From IMG/VR virus record IMGVR_UViG_3300050821_003793, positions 1-39,401 of that record: a DNA stretch of 39,401 nucleotides. The stretch is one strand, 5' to 3'. The notes beneath the pieces were generated by a model, which did not search any database, had not been told where the DNA came from, and saw nothing but the letters and a program-made list of their open reading frames with translations. The DNA is from a virus. Numbering within the stretch: position 1 is the first letter of the stretch; each line of letters opens with the position of its first letter. Below, piece after piece: positions 31,194 through 38,869 of the stretch. Both the position numbers and the translations under genes were made by a program.

Positions 31194-31387
31194 CTATCAC
31201 CAATAGTATTTTGTATATCTTTAAGAAACTGATCTTCTCTTACAAAAAAGAAATCACTACCTTGGTATGTGTTCCATATAAGTTGCCCAAGTCTCCAATC
31301 AGGAACCTTTTGCCATAAGACTAATAATTTCTCAATTACTTCACGTTTGCCTGCAGGCGTACTAGGGCATTTAGATTTATCGTTCAT
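31190..31387 (-). CDS. small hypothetical protein
   Basis: 65 aa. KREVIEKLLVLWQKVPDWRL, then GQLIWNTYQGSDFFFVREDQ. The P-x-RLGQLI-x-N pattern is common in small phage proteins of unknown function. Starts and ends overlap neighbours by 4 nt. Confidence 0.62.
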   Translation of the reverse strand: MNDKSKCPSTPAGKREVIEKLLVLWQKVPDWRLGQLIWNTYQGSDFFFVREDQFLKDIQNTIGDR

Positions 31388-31602
31388 TTATCTACCTTTT
31401 CTATAATGCGTCTTAATATTTCAGTAACAATCTTATTCCCTTCATTCTGGCTAATTTCATCTCCACCAAATTGAAGAGTGCTAACTAAATGTTGGGTATT
31501 AGATTTTGCTATATAACATTCAATACAGATATTCCATTTATCGTTATATCGTACTTTATTCTTCATGCATTCTATGCACTTAGCTTTAAAGAATAGACCC
31601 AT
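31384..31602 (-). CDS. small zinc-knuckle protein
   Basis: 72 aa. C-x2-C (KCIECM) and a second pair (NICIEC) about 20 residues apart, followed by a helical C-terminus (NKIVTEILRRIIEKVDK). Overlaps the next gene. Function unknown. Confidence 0.6.
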   Translation of the reverse strand: MGLFFKAKCIECMKNKVRYNDKWNICIECYIAKSNTQHLVSTLQFGGDEISQNEGNKIVTEILRRIIEKVDK

Positions 31603-32174
31603 TATTTATCCTTGGCACAACAAGAGTTATAACATGGCAATACAACACCAATCTTTTCCTTTTCACCAGACTCATCCCTCTTCAAGGAAGCATGGTATTT
31701 ATCAACAGAGATATGTTCAGGGTCATATTGGTGTAGATTACGATATGCGTAATGACCGTCTATCTTTCTAGTCATAGAAAATACACGTCTTCTAGATGCA
31801 ATGATTAACTTAACTTCATCAATAATCTTTTTAACATCTGGGTATTTGTCCCGCCATAGGTATAAGGTTGTACGTGGTATCTTGTATTCAATACAGAACT
31901 GGTCTATTTCCAAAGCATCTTTATCCTGTGACCATTCCAACATGGTATGAACTAAGCGTTCTCTCCAAGAGTCCTTTTCTGGGAATAGCCGACCAGAATT
32001 ATCCGACATATAATCTAGAAATGTACACTCTTTGTTTATAGATTCTATTTTCTTGTTAGTCTTGGGCGGTATATCCCGTGAATCCATTACTGCTGTTCTA
32101 GAAGATTGACCTTCTTTTGCATCAAAAAGAACTGGTTTAGATTTAAACTTTATAGTTTTCTTTTTATCCTTCAT
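31602..32174 (-). CDS. HTH protein, possible terminase small subunit
   Basis: 190 aa. A basic N-terminal tail precedes a helix-turn-helix near residues 90-125 (EIDQFCIEYKIPRTTLYLWR, then DKYPDVKKIIDEVKLIIASR). Terminase small subunits often have this kind of HTH for pac-site recognition. No other small-subunit candidate is visible, but the gene lies 7.4 kb from terL, so it could also be a regulator. Confidence 0.6.
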   Translation of the reverse strand: MKDKKKTIKFKSKPVLFDAKEGQSSRTAVMDSRDIPPKTNKKIESINKECTFLDYMSDNSGRLFPEKDSWRERLVHTMLEWSQDKDALEIDQFCIEYKIPRTTLYLWRDKYPDVKKIIDEVKLIIASRRRVFSMTRKIDGHYAYRNLHQYDPEHISVDKYHASLKRDESGEKEKIGVVLPCYNSCCAKDK

Positions 32175-32370
32175 TTACCTCATCCATCCATTCGAATAGT
32201 TCAAAAAACAAATTATCTTCATTATAATTATCAAACTGAGAATGAAAGAGATCCATTGGGATTAAGACGTGACTGATCTTGTTTTTGATATTGTAATAGA
32301 AGGAACAGTCCTTAAAGGTTGCTTGTAATTTTTTAGATGGTCTGCCCCGTGTTAGCTTTCCTTGCTTCAT
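32164..32370 (-). CDS. small hypothetical protein
   Basis: 68 aa. Basic start (GKLTRGRPSKKLQATFKDC), then a beta-like segment and an acidic end. Overlaps the RusA gene and the HTH gene. No family recognised. Confidence 0.6.
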   Translation of the reverse strand: MKQGKLTRGRPSKKLQATFKDCSFYYNIKNKISHVLIPMDLFHSQFDNYNEDNLFFELFEWMDEVNEG

Positions 32371-32818
32371 TACTAATTTCCTTTAAAAATATTTCAACTC
32401 GTGATCCGTTGCCGTCATCATACAATTTTTCTTCCCACGATGCTACAATTTGTGCGTCATCTCTAAATACACCTATATCTTGCATGACATCTTCATAGAA
32501 TTTACACAGGTTGGACTTGTCTGGTCTTATTGGTCTAAATGTACCAGCAAGTAAATCCTTTTTACCTTGTGACCATTTCATGGGCATGGCATGGTATGTA
32601 GTTATCTTCATAAAAATACAACCAACAAGCATACGCTTTGGTTTAGTCTTTAACATGAAGTAACCTACATCTCTTTTCTCTCTCTTTTGAGGATCATACA
32701 TGTGGTGTCCAGAGTATTTATGTCTACTCAAAGGTATAGGATCTGAGGGAATTATAAAACGAACTACGTTCGAATTGGTTGAAAGATCTTCGATAATATC
32801 AATCAAGTACTTCATCAT
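32333..32818 (-). CDS. rusA: RusA-like Holliday junction resolvase
   Basis: 161 aa. The family core is present: RPDKSNLCKFYEDVMQDIGV (98-117) and FRDDAQIV (118-125), giving the acidic residues D100, D120 and D121, plus K131. RusA cuts four-way DNA junctions; in phages it helps finish replication and packaging. Overlaps the end of the initiator gene, so the two are likely co-expressed, and it fits with the RecT protein encoded in the other operon. Confidence 0.85.
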   Translation of the reverse strand: MMKYLIDIIEDLSTNSNVVRFIIPSDPIPLSRHKYSGHHMYDPQKREKRDVGYFMLKTKPKRMLVGCIFMKITTYHAMPMKWSQGKKDLLAGTFRPIRPDKSNLCKFYEDVMQDIGVFRDDAQIVASWEEKLYDDGNGSRVEIFLKEISNEARKANTGQTI

Positions 32819-34211
32819 AGTCCTCTTCGTTTGGTGTAATGGATTCTGGTTCGTTTTTGACCGGTTCTGGTGTGCCGTATTTCTTTAGAATTTCATAAAG
32901 GGTATCTAAATTGTTATTAACTTTCTTTGGGGTAGCTGCTTTAACTAAATCTTCGATATTTGTAGATGGTACATTATCTGGAATAGCAATCCCTAGTTCT
33001 TTTAGATATGGATGGTTTTGTTCAGCAAGTTTCATCAAGTCATATTGTCCATTACTATAGCAATGCTTATACATTCTAGTCATATATTCTTGATTATGGT
33101 CATTCATCTGCTTTTGAAACTTATCTATTTTTTCTTTTACTGACACACTACCTTTCTTACCCCACTCCAAGATATATGCATCTACCTCTGCGCTACCAAT
33201 GTAGTCATTTAATCTCTTAACGTTAAACTCTTTTGTTTCTGTCCAGTTATAGTGAAGTGCCGGTGCTAGTGGTTGGTACTTTGTCTCTTTACGTTGGGCT
33301 GGTTGTTGTATTGTTGGTTTTGTACGTATAGGTAAAGACAATAACGGTTTACCCAACCCTTCATCGGGTTGTTGATAACTGATGTTGTATTTTTGACATA
33401 TCTTAATACACACACTCCGATAGTAACCAAAAGGGTTAACCAAACCAACCTTGCCAGCCATTACCTTCATGGCTTCAACATGTACCTTATCTGGAAAGAC
33501 TGCTAATTGTCGTTTAGCTTCCTCATTAAACTCCGGATAACTGTAAACTATGCTATTCAAATTACTTACCTTTTCTATTAGTAAACTTCGATTAACTTTT
33601 AAACTCTTTTTTTGTCCGTAGCTCTTACGTATTGTAGTAGTATTACCTACATATGTAGTATTAGTCTCTCTAAGAGGTAGTGACTTCCTACGTAAGTACT
33701 CTATACCAGTAGGTAGTATGTTGTTGTTTATAAATAAACAATTAGGAGAAATACTTAATCCTGTAACCTCTTCATCCTGCATTAAATTATGATTTAAAGA
33801 AAGACTATCTTTGACAGATTGTATTGAATTAATTGTTATTTGGTATCTTAATGCTGGGAATATGTGGGCATATCTTTTACGTACTAATGGATTACGGAAT
33901 TGTGGGGAGACTTCATAAAGACATGAGAATTTTATACCATACTTAGACTTATCAAATCCTCTATCTTTTTTAGTAACTAACCCATACTTAGATATTTTAG
34001 TTGTAGATTCATTTGCAGTCTTCCTGCTAACTTTAACTTTCTTAGCTATTCTTTTTTGAGAAACCGTTACTTTATCGTAGTTATTCGTTAAAGCCAGTAA
34101 GTAATTTGTTATCTTTTTATCTGCATGGGACAGGCTATCAACATATTTATCAAGAAAGACAAAATCCTGTTGACAACTACTAGATCTTAAACTAGAATTA
34201 TTACTAATCAT
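32799..34211 (-). CDS. replication-initiator-like winged-helix protein
   Basis: 470 aa. Residues 25-90 (HADKKITNYLLALTNNYDKV, then VSQKRIAKKVKVSRKTANES) form a winged helix-turn-helix like those of phage and plasmid replication initiators. The centre (DKVHVEAMKVMAGKVGLVNP, then GYYRSVCIKICQKYNIS) is helical. A charged linker and an acidic end follow. Downstream of a repeat-bearing, ori-like gap and upstream of RusA. No polymerase, helicase or primase exists in the window, so it probably recruits host enzymes. Not matched to a named family. Confidence 0.7.
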   Translation of the reverse strand: MISNNSSLRSSSCQQDFVFLDKYVDSLSHADKKITNYLLALTNNYDKVTVSQKRIAKKVKVSRKTANESTTKISKYGLVTKKDRGFDKSKYGIKFSCLYEVSPQFRNPLVRKRYAHIFPALRYQITINSIQSVKDSLSLNHNLMQDEEVTGLSISPNCLFINNNILPTGIEYLRRKSLPLRETNTTYVGNTTTIRKSYGQKKSLKVNRSLLIEKVSNLNSIVYSYPEFNEEAKRQLAVFPDKVHVEAMKVMAGKVGLVNPFGYYRSVCIKICQKYNISYQQPDEGLGKPLLSLPIRTKPTIQQPAQRKETKYQPLAPALHYNWTETKEFNVKRLNDYIGSAEVDAYILEWGKKGSVSVKEKIDKFQKQMNDHNQEYMTRMYKHCYSNGQYDLMKLAEQNHPYLKELGIAIPDNVPSTNIEDLVKAATPKKVNNNLDTLYEILKKYGTPEPVKNEPESITPNEEDYDEVLD

Positions 34212-34251
34212 GACATTCCTATTTTGTTGGTAGGTGTTTGATGCTGCATGT

Positions 34252-34279
34252 TTATTACACTTCTTTACACAAGTTGTAA
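34252..34279 (-). promoter_or_regulatory. candidate promoter of the initiator gene
   Basis: On the minus strand: TTACAA (34279-34274), 16-nt spacer, TAATAA (34257-34252), about 40 nt before the initiator ATG. Confidence 0.45.
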
Positions 34280-34321
34280 TATTTCAAAGGTACTAAGTTG
34301 ATAACGGTAAAGCTATCGACT

Positions 34322-34360
34322 TAAAAGTTAGGGGTCACCTCAGGGTGGCCTTCACTTTTA
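34322..34360. repeat. two-part hairpin in the ori-like region
   Basis: Outer stem TAAAAGT/ACTTTTA (7 bp), small internal loop, inner stem GGTCACC/GGTGGCC (7 bp, one G-T pair) with a 4-nt loop. It may be a terminator for the upstream small genes or an origin structure; no long T-tract follows on the minus strand. Confidence 0.6.
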
Positions 34361-34416
34361 TATGGATTTCAAAAGGTACTAGCTTTTTTTGCCACTACCG
34401 CAAACCTAGTATAATT

Positions 34417-34590
34417 TTATTCTTTTGACAACTTTAAAGTTTTTTCTTCTTTATCTGCAATCTTAGAAGCAGTTTCAACAAGCTGTAACCATTGACCTGA
34501 ACTTAAATTATTCATCTTAAGACTTTCTTTAGAGATACCTAACTCTTTAGCAGCCTTTAACAATATTCTTATATTTTCTTTATCTGTCAT
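34417..34590 (-). CDS. small charged protein
   Basis: 57 aa (MTDKENIRILLKAAKELGIS...). Helical, with LGISKESLKMNNLSSGQWLQ, which has a helix-turn-helix-like rhythm. Its ATG overlaps the stop of the upstream 56-aa gene (ATGA). Real by overlap and codon pattern; function unknown. Confidence 0.6.
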   Translation of the reverse strand: MTDKENIRILLKAAKELGISKESLKMNNLSSGQWLQLVETASKIADKEEKTLKLSKE

Positions 34591-34757
34591 TTTAGTTCCT
34601 CTTCCAATCTTTGTTTTAGATAACTTTCAGCTAAATAATTAATTAGAACTTGTTTTTCTTCTTTAGTGAGGGTATTGCTCTTTAATATCTCTAAAGGTGT
34701 GGTGCCGCTTTTTTTAGATTCTTCTACTATTATTTTTATTTTTTCTGGGTAAGTCAT
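34587..34757 (-). CDS. small charged protein
   Basis: 56 aa (MTYPEKIKIIVEESKKSGTT...). Helical; PLEILKSNTLTKEEKQVLIN resembles the 57-aa neighbour, so the pair may be an old duplication. ATG lies 3 nt before the upstream stop codon; function unknown. Confidence 0.58.
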   Translation of the reverse strand: MTYPEKIKIIVEESKKSGTTPLEILKSNTLTKEEKQVLINYLAESYLKQRLEEELK

Positions 34758-34759
34758 TA

Positions 34760-35305
34760 CTATTCCTTACCAAGTATTTGATCTATCATTCCTCTTAACT
34801 GCTCTTTTACAAACTCCAAGTTTCTATAGGTCCCAATGTATGGCCACTTATCTTGAATATCTTTCCATACTTCATCTATTGGTTTATCTATGATTGGCAT
34901 TGTTTCATGTCTTTTATTATACATTTTGATCATATCCGTCATGAAGCCTTTTTGTGCCGCTGTAGTCGGTAGATAGTCCCCGTAATGAGAACAATCAAAT
35001 CCAATACGATAGATATCTTTTGTTTTATCATAGCCCGCATAAGTAACACCACCATGACATTCTAAGTCTATATTCATAAACTCTTCATTTTCTGGTGCAT
35101 ATGTTTTATGTAGTGGGTTGTTTCTATCTAATATCAGATAACCACACCAGGCACCTAGCATATTTCTTAAGCCTTCACACTTGATACCTCTATATTCAAA
35201 CTCAAATGTATCTGGTTCATTTTGCCACTCACCATTACCCCATTGATCTTTGGGGAACATTTCATCAAAAAGTGGTAATTTTGCTGTATTATCTTTTTTA
35301 GCCAT
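34760..35305 (-). CDS. conserved hypothetical protein (HGG...FDC.H.GD)
   Basis: 181 aa. The pattern GAWCGYLIL, CHGGVTYAGYD, IGFDCSHYGDYLP and TYRNLEFVKEQLRGM recurs in hypothetical proteins of phages and plasmids I recall. The conserved His, Asp and Cys residues could bind metal or form an active site, but no activity is known to me. Confidence 0.72.
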   Translation of the reverse strand: MAKKDNTAKLPLFDEMFPKDQWGNGEWQNEPDTFEFEYRGIKCEGLRNMLGAWCGYLILDRNNPLHKTYAPENEEFMNIDLECHGGVTYAGYDKTKDIYRIGFDCSHYGDYLPTTAAQKGFMTDMIKMYNKRHETMPIIDKPIDEVWKDIQDKWPYIGTYRNLEFVKEQLRGMIDQILGKE

Positions 35306-35600
35306 GTTGTTTCATATCCTTCATAAACTCTTTTTTCATCCGATCTGTCATAGCATGCACTTTTTCCACTTCATCCATAAATTTAGGAGCAAATTCTAAG
35401 TATTCATTAAATATATGTGGCATTTCTTCATCTGATGCATTATCCAATTCAGCTAAAAACTGTAACATTTTTACTCTTCTGTCTTTACTCGCGGGCAGAT
35501 CCCTTAGTGCTTTATATTTATCCCCTGACTCTAATCTAATTTGGTTTTGTTTCATGAACCACTCTTGAAGTTCTAGTAGCTTCTTTCTCATCTCATGCAT
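35298..35600 (-). CDS. small helical protein
   Basis: 100 aa, almost all helix (LLELQEWFMKQNQIRLESGD; LQFLAELDNASDEEMPHIFN). Acidic middle, His/Lys end. Overlaps the 181-aa gene by 8 nt. No family recognised. Confidence 0.62.
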   Translation of the reverse strand: MHEMRKKLLELQEWFMKQNQIRLESGDKYKALRDLPASKDRRVKMLQFLAELDNASDEEMPHIFNEYLEFAPKFMDEVEKVHAMTDRMKKEFMKDMKQHG

Positions 35601-35611
35601 TATATTTCCCT

Positions 35612-35845
35612 TTAATTTATCATTTCAAAGTTCCATCTATGTAGATCCGTACACTCTCTATCATGGTGCGGAGTTCCTTCATGAAGAACATCTATAAATG
35701 CTCTTAATTCATGTGGTAACAATAAATGACCATGATCCTTTATAGAAAAGGTTCCTGAGTAACCTGTTATATGTCTTGTAGCCAAGCCCATCGGTTCCAG
35801 TTTTCTTATTATATCCGTCAAATCAACTATTCTACTGCTACTCAT
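35612..35845 (-). CDS. small hypothetical protein
   Basis: 77 aa. LTDIIRKLEPMGLATRHITG, then a beta segment (TFSIKDHGHLLLPHELRAFI). Begins over the stop of the RHH gene. His-rich end. No family recognised. Confidence 0.62.
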   Translation of the reverse strand: MSSSRIVDLTDIIRKLEPMGLATRHITGYSGTFSIKDHGHLLLPHELRAFIDVLHEGTPHHDRECTDLHRWNFEMIN

Positions 35846-36011
35846 CTTTCTCCTTAGCTAGTTTCTTTTTATAATGTGCTATAGCCATTAATACGCCATC
35901 TCTGGCAACATCGTGAATCTTCATATCCATCTTAGCCGATACTATTCTAAGCTCTCTATATTCTTCTACAGTCATAAATACCGTGTATCTTCTTGTCTTT
36001 GTCTCGTTCAT
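35838..36011 (-). CDS. ribbon-helix-helix-like regulator
   Basis: 57 aa. RRYTVFMTVEEYRELRIVSA, then KMDMKIHDVARDGVLMAIAH fits a strand plus two helices (RHH). First gene of the leftward early operon and next to the divergent promoter region, a typical place for an autoregulated repressor. Overlaps the next gene by 8 nt. Confidence 0.66.
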   Translation of the reverse strand: MNETKTRRYTVFMTVEEYRELRIVSAKMDMKIHDVARDGVLMAIAHYKKKLAKEKDE

Positions 36012-36141
36012 GCTTTACCTCACTTGTTAAACGTAATTATATAATAATACTATTTTTTTGTCATGTAAAGTATTGACTTCATTATTTTTTAATATAGACT
36101 TCTAATTAAGTATGTTAATTTTCTAAATCTTAGGAGTACTC
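36012..36141. promoter_or_regulatory. divergent early promoter region
   Basis: 130 bp, about 80% A/T, between divergent operons. For the minus strand: TTTACA (36069-36064), 17-nt spacer, TATTAT (36046-36041). For the plus strand: TTGACT at about 36072 and a TATAGA 14 nt later, too close for a standard promoter. AGGAG precedes the plus-strand ATG at 36142. Confidence 0.6.
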
Positions 36142-36648
36142 ATGTCAGATAAAATATCAATTATGTTTGGTGACAAAGTAGTTGATCTAGATAAAAAAGA
36201 TCTTCAAAGTGAAGAAGATGTCCGCGTAGCCATCATGAAAGTTATAAATAACACAGCAAATACTACAGAAGTATTACAAGCTGCGGATGCAATGGCTCCT
36301 TTATTTGAGGTAGCTAAAGAAGAAAGAGAAAGAAGATTCAAAGAAGGCCAAATAGCAGTTGAAAAGTTTGGTAAGATGTATAACCATTACGTAAACTTCA
36401 GAAAGAAACATAATATAACTGCTGCTACCAAATTCGATGATTTGCCTAAAAATGTAGATGAAGAAAGATGTTTGAATGAAAACCTTTTAGCTATGCAGTG
36501 GGATTTGGTTAAGAGACTTGGATGGGAAAACGAAGTAAAACACTTGTTTCCACAACTTAAACCATTTTTAAAGTGTTTGGATCAGATTTTTAAGGTTGTA
36601 TTTAAAGAACCAAAAAGAAGGAAAAAAAATGAATCCAAACCTAGTTAG
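36142..36648 (+). CDS. hypothetical protein, first gene of the plus operon
   Basis: 168 aa. Acidic N-terminus, then a long helical part (PLFEVAKEERERRFKEGQIA and FGKMYNHYVNFRKKHN). The C-terminus is basic (KEPKRRKKNESKPS). No family recognised. Good ribosome site (AGGAG). Likely an early protein. Confidence 0.68.
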   Translation: MSDKISIMFGDKVVDLDKKDLQSEEDVRVAIMKVINNTANTTEVLQAADAMAPLFEVAKEERERRFKEGQIAVEKFGKMYNHYVNFRKKHNITAATKFDDLPKNVDEERCLNENLLAMQWDLVKRLGWENEVKHLFPQLKPFLKCLDQIFKVVFKEPKRRKKNESKPS

Positions 36649-36829
36649 ATTTATAGCGTGTGCCCTGGGTAGTTGTATAGGTATATTAATCAGCTATACA
36701 ATAATGGAATATAGAAAGCCCAAAAAGAAATTCTATTGTAATGACTGTGGTATTGAAACTTCTACATATGTTGGCAAATGTTATGAATGTAAAAAGAAAT
36801 GGTATGACCTTCATGACAGAAAAAAATAA
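36629..36829 (+). CDS. membrane protein with zinc ribbon
   Basis: 66 aa from the ATG at 36629 (AGAAGG upstream). One membrane helix (FIACALGSCIGILISYTIM) followed by a cytoplasmic C-x2-C/C-x2-C zinc ribbon (YCNDCGIETS and GKCYECKKKW). Overlaps the upstream gene. Unknown function. Confidence 0.65.
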   Translation: MNPNLVRFIACALGSCIGILISYTIMEYRKPKKKFYCNDCGIETSTYVGKCYECKKKWYDLHDRKK

Positions 36830-36852
36830 TTAACCTCTTAAAAGGAGAGATT

Positions 36853-37125
36853 ATGAAAGTATTATATTTATTGCCTGTATTATTGTTACTTACTGGTTGT
36901 TGTGATGATACATATTACGAAGAAAGTGGATGTGTATATCCTCCGTATAGACATCACACATCTACCGTGGTAGTCGCACCTAGGATCGTCACACGACCAC
37001 GTATTATAACTGGACAAAGATTTCACTATACCCCTATAGTAAACACTTGCAGAACTGTGTCGCATAGGCCTGCAAGTGTTTCTCGTCCAAGGGTTGTTGG
37101 AAGAATGTCCGCATGTCACCGATAA
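36853..37125 (+). CDS. lipoprotein
   Basis: 90 aa. MKVLYLLPVLLLLTGC is a lipoprotein signal with lipobox LTGC (Cys16). The mature part is rich in Arg, Val, Pro, His and Tyr with several Cys. AGGAG upstream. Phage lipoproteins can block superinfection or act as outer-membrane spanins; size and composition fit either. No partner spanin is certain. Confidence 0.75.
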   Translation: MKVLYLLPVLLLLTGCCDDTYYEESGCVYPPYRHHTSTVVVAPRIVTRPRIITGQRFHYTPIVNTCRTVSHRPASVSRPRVVGRMSACHR

Positions 37126-37138
37126 ACAAAGGGAATAT

Positions 37139-37336
37139 ATGGACAAAGTAACTAGATATTTCATGATTGCTTCAAAAAGCTGTATGTTTGCAGCTTGTAT
37201 GACTTATCTATACCAAATAGTTTTTGTATATGAAGTTACATTTGCTGAAAAAGCTATCATTACTCTTCTATGTGGAATATTAATGGTACTTATGACTATA
37301 TCATCTGTATTAATGATCTTTTTATCCAAGGAATAA
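37139..37336 (+). CDS. two-helix membrane protein, holin candidate
   Basis: 65 aa from the ATG at 37139 (AAAGGGA upstream); a longer frame from 37076 lacks a ribosome site. Two membrane helices (FAACMTYLYQIVFVYEV; IITLLCGILMVLMTISSVLM). Size and topology fit class II holins, but the operon also holds replication genes. Confidence 0.62.
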   Translation: MDKVTRYFMIASKSCMFAACMTYLYQIVFVYEVTFAEKAIITLLCGILMVLMTISSVLMIFLSKE

Positions 37337-37337
37337 T

Positions 37338-37619
37338 ATGGATATGAAATTTGTACTCACCGCAGCTTCTGCTGTAGCATTTGCAGTTGTAACTAGATTT
37401 GTATTTGATGTGAACCTAACGCCTTATTTAATATGGATAACATCTGTTAATGTAGGGATTATGGTTTATCAAAAAATTAGTAATGAAAGACATCTAAGAG
37501 ATTTAGAACAGTTCTTAGAAGAAGCTAAATCATGTCAGAAAGCAGTAAGTGAGCTTAATGACAAGTTAGATGAAAAAATAAAAAAAGGAATTAAGGATGG
37601 AACCAATATTGGAAATTAA
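37338..37619 (+). CDS. membrane protein with coiled-coil tail
   Basis: 93 aa. Two membrane helices (FVLTAASAVAFAVVTRFVF; TPYLIWITSVNVGIMVY) and a C-terminal coiled coil (ERHLRDLEQFLEEAKSCQKA). Overlaps the RecT gene by 23 nt. Could be part of a holin/spanin set or a membrane anchor for replication. Confidence 0.62.
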   Translation: MDMKFVLTAASAVAFAVVTRFVFDVNLTPYLIWITSVNVGIMVYQKISNERHLRDLEQFLEEAKSCQKAVSELNDKLDEKIKKGIKDGTNIGN

Positions 37620-38415
37620 CCTAGATCTAATAAAAGCTTTAAATAAAGATGCTACACCTTCTGAAATAAATCAATTGGTGTATCTAGCCAAGCAGTACAA
37701 TTTAGATCCCCTTAAAAAAGAAATATATTGTTTAAAGTTTGCTGGTAAACCTGCTGCGTTTCTTGTTTCTCGTGATGGATTTTTAACTATAGCCAACAGA
37801 GAACCAAACTTTGATGGTATGGAGTCAGATGTAATCTATGATGGTGATGTGCTTCTAAGAAGAGGTGATGGTTCAATAGAAATTAAGTATGGCGAGAACC
37901 ACTTCAAGTTTCAAAAGAATCAGATCAAAGGTGCTTTCTGTAATGTCTATCGTAAGGATAGATCAAAGGCCACATCTATGATAGCTCCTCTTGTGGACTA
38001 TAATAAGCCAAATAATATGTGGAGTGGTTTTACTTCTGCAATGATAATGAAAGTTGCTGAAAGCATGGCCATCAAAAGATCATTTGCGCTTAGTGGTATA
38101 AATAGTACAGAAGAGGTAGATCCAGATCCAACAGGTGAAGAAGGTATGGCCGGAGCTATACAGGCACCAAAAGTGGTACCACCTGAATTAGATGAAAAAT
38201 ATCCTAAGCTAACTATAGAACAAGTGGATCATATCAGGAGTGTTCTTAAGGATAGAAAAGAACTAGAAGATGAATTCTTGGGTAAATGTACCAACAAATA
38301 TAGATTGGTAGATAAAGAATATCCAAAACTTAGCAAGATAGAAGAAGTTAAACGGGAAGATTATAAGGCGGGATTAAAATGGATAGAAGATAATATTAAA
38401 GCAATGAATAACTAG
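37597..38415 (+). CDS. bet: RecT/Bet-type single-strand annealing protein
   Basis: 272 aa. The family core is clear: YLAKQYNLDPLKKEIYCLKF (29-48), FLVSRDGFLTIANREPNFDG (55-74), CNVYRKDRSK and SAMIMKVAESMAIKRSFALS. Bet/RecT proteins bind single-stranded DNA and anneal complementary strands. No partner 5'-3' exonuclease is encoded nearby. With RusA it supplies recombination functions for replication. Confidence 0.87.
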   Translation: MEPILEINLDLIKALNKDATPSEINQLVYLAKQYNLDPLKKEIYCLKFAGKPAAFLVSRDGFLTIANREPNFDGMESDVIYDGDVLLRRGDGSIEIKYGENHFKFQKNQIKGAFCNVYRKDRSKATSMIAPLVDYNKPNNMWSGFTSAMIMKVAESMAIKRSFALSGINSTEEVDPDPTGEEGMAGAIQAPKVVPPELDEKYPKLTIEQVDHIRSVLKDRKELEDEFLGKCTNKYRLVDKEYPKLSKIEEVKREDYKAGLKWIEDNIKAMNN

Positions 38416-38422
38416 GAGAAAA

Positions 38423-38638
38423 ATGAACAAAGAACCATTTGTGATAACTAGACATTCTGAACCTAATAACTTAGATACGGCAGAAAGAGGTACTTTGTGC
38501 CACGTAAATGAATATGTAGGTGAAAATAGCTTTTATGTGCAAATGAGTTCTAATGCAGAATCTCCTACATGGATAAGATTAGAATCTAAAACTTTAGACG
38601 ACGCCCAGAGAGAATTGATCTCTTTGATTAGTTCCTAA
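38423..38638 (+). CDS. small hypothetical protein
   Basis: 71 aa. RHSEPNNLDTAERGTLCHVN, then EYVGENSFYVQMSSNAESPT and a helix (LDDAQRELISLI). AGGAG upstream. Last gene of the plus operon; no family recognised. Confidence 0.65.
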   Translation: MNKEPFVITRHSEPNNLDTAERGTLCHVNEYVGENSFYVQMSSNAESPTWIRLESKTLDDAQRELISLISS

Positions 38639-38653
38639 GCTAATCATTCATAC

Positions 38654-38687
38654 TTCAATAGGTAGGAGATCAAGCCTACCTATTGAA
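38654..38687. terminator. long hairpin between convergent operons
   Basis: A 13-bp perfect stem (TTCAATAGGTAGG/CCTACCTATTGAA) with an 8-nt loop, between the ends of the plus operon and the minus late operon. A's follow it on the plus strand, so it is not a standard U-tract terminator; it may act by structure in both directions. Confidence 0.6.
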
Positions 38688-38714
38688 AAAAGGAAATAAT
38701 AACAGTGAGTGAAG

Positions 38715-38861
38715 CTAAATTTGTGACGCTTCTTGTTGAATAACTTCTTCTGCTACTTTTTCCACTATTTGCTTATCCTTCTCACTTGGAATAAACCTAG
38801 CACCTATCGCTACAGCTATTGCAGCCAATACTATAGTTAGTTTGATACCAAAATCTGACAT
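38715..38861 (-). CDS. small membrane protein, last gene of the late operon
   Basis: 48 aa (MSDFGIKLTIVLAAIAVAIG...). One N-terminal membrane helix, then a charged helix (SEKDKQIVEKVAEEVIQQEA). AGGAG 8 nt upstream, immediately after the fibre gene stop. Size and place after the fibres fit a lysis protein, but the sequence alone does not prove it. Confidence 0.62.
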   Translation of the reverse strand: MSDFGIKLTIVLAAIAVAIGARFIPSEKDKQIVEKVAEEVIQQEASQI

Positions 38862-38869
38862 GTTATCTC

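Larger units (their letters stand above)
34212..34416. other. ori-like non-coding region before the initiator gene
   Basis: A 205-bp gap. It has a near-identical direct repeat (ATTTCAAAGGTACTA at 34281-34295; ATTTCAAAAGGTACTA at 34366-34381), a strong two-part hairpin at 34322-34360, an inverted GATA/TATC pair between them, and a promoter candidate for the initiator gene. Repeats and structure next to an initiator gene suggest a replication origin. Confidence 0.5.

Noticed and set aside
38654-38687. Hairpin as a normal intrinsic terminator
   Set aside because: No T-tract follows the stem in either direction; kept only as a structural element between convergent operons.
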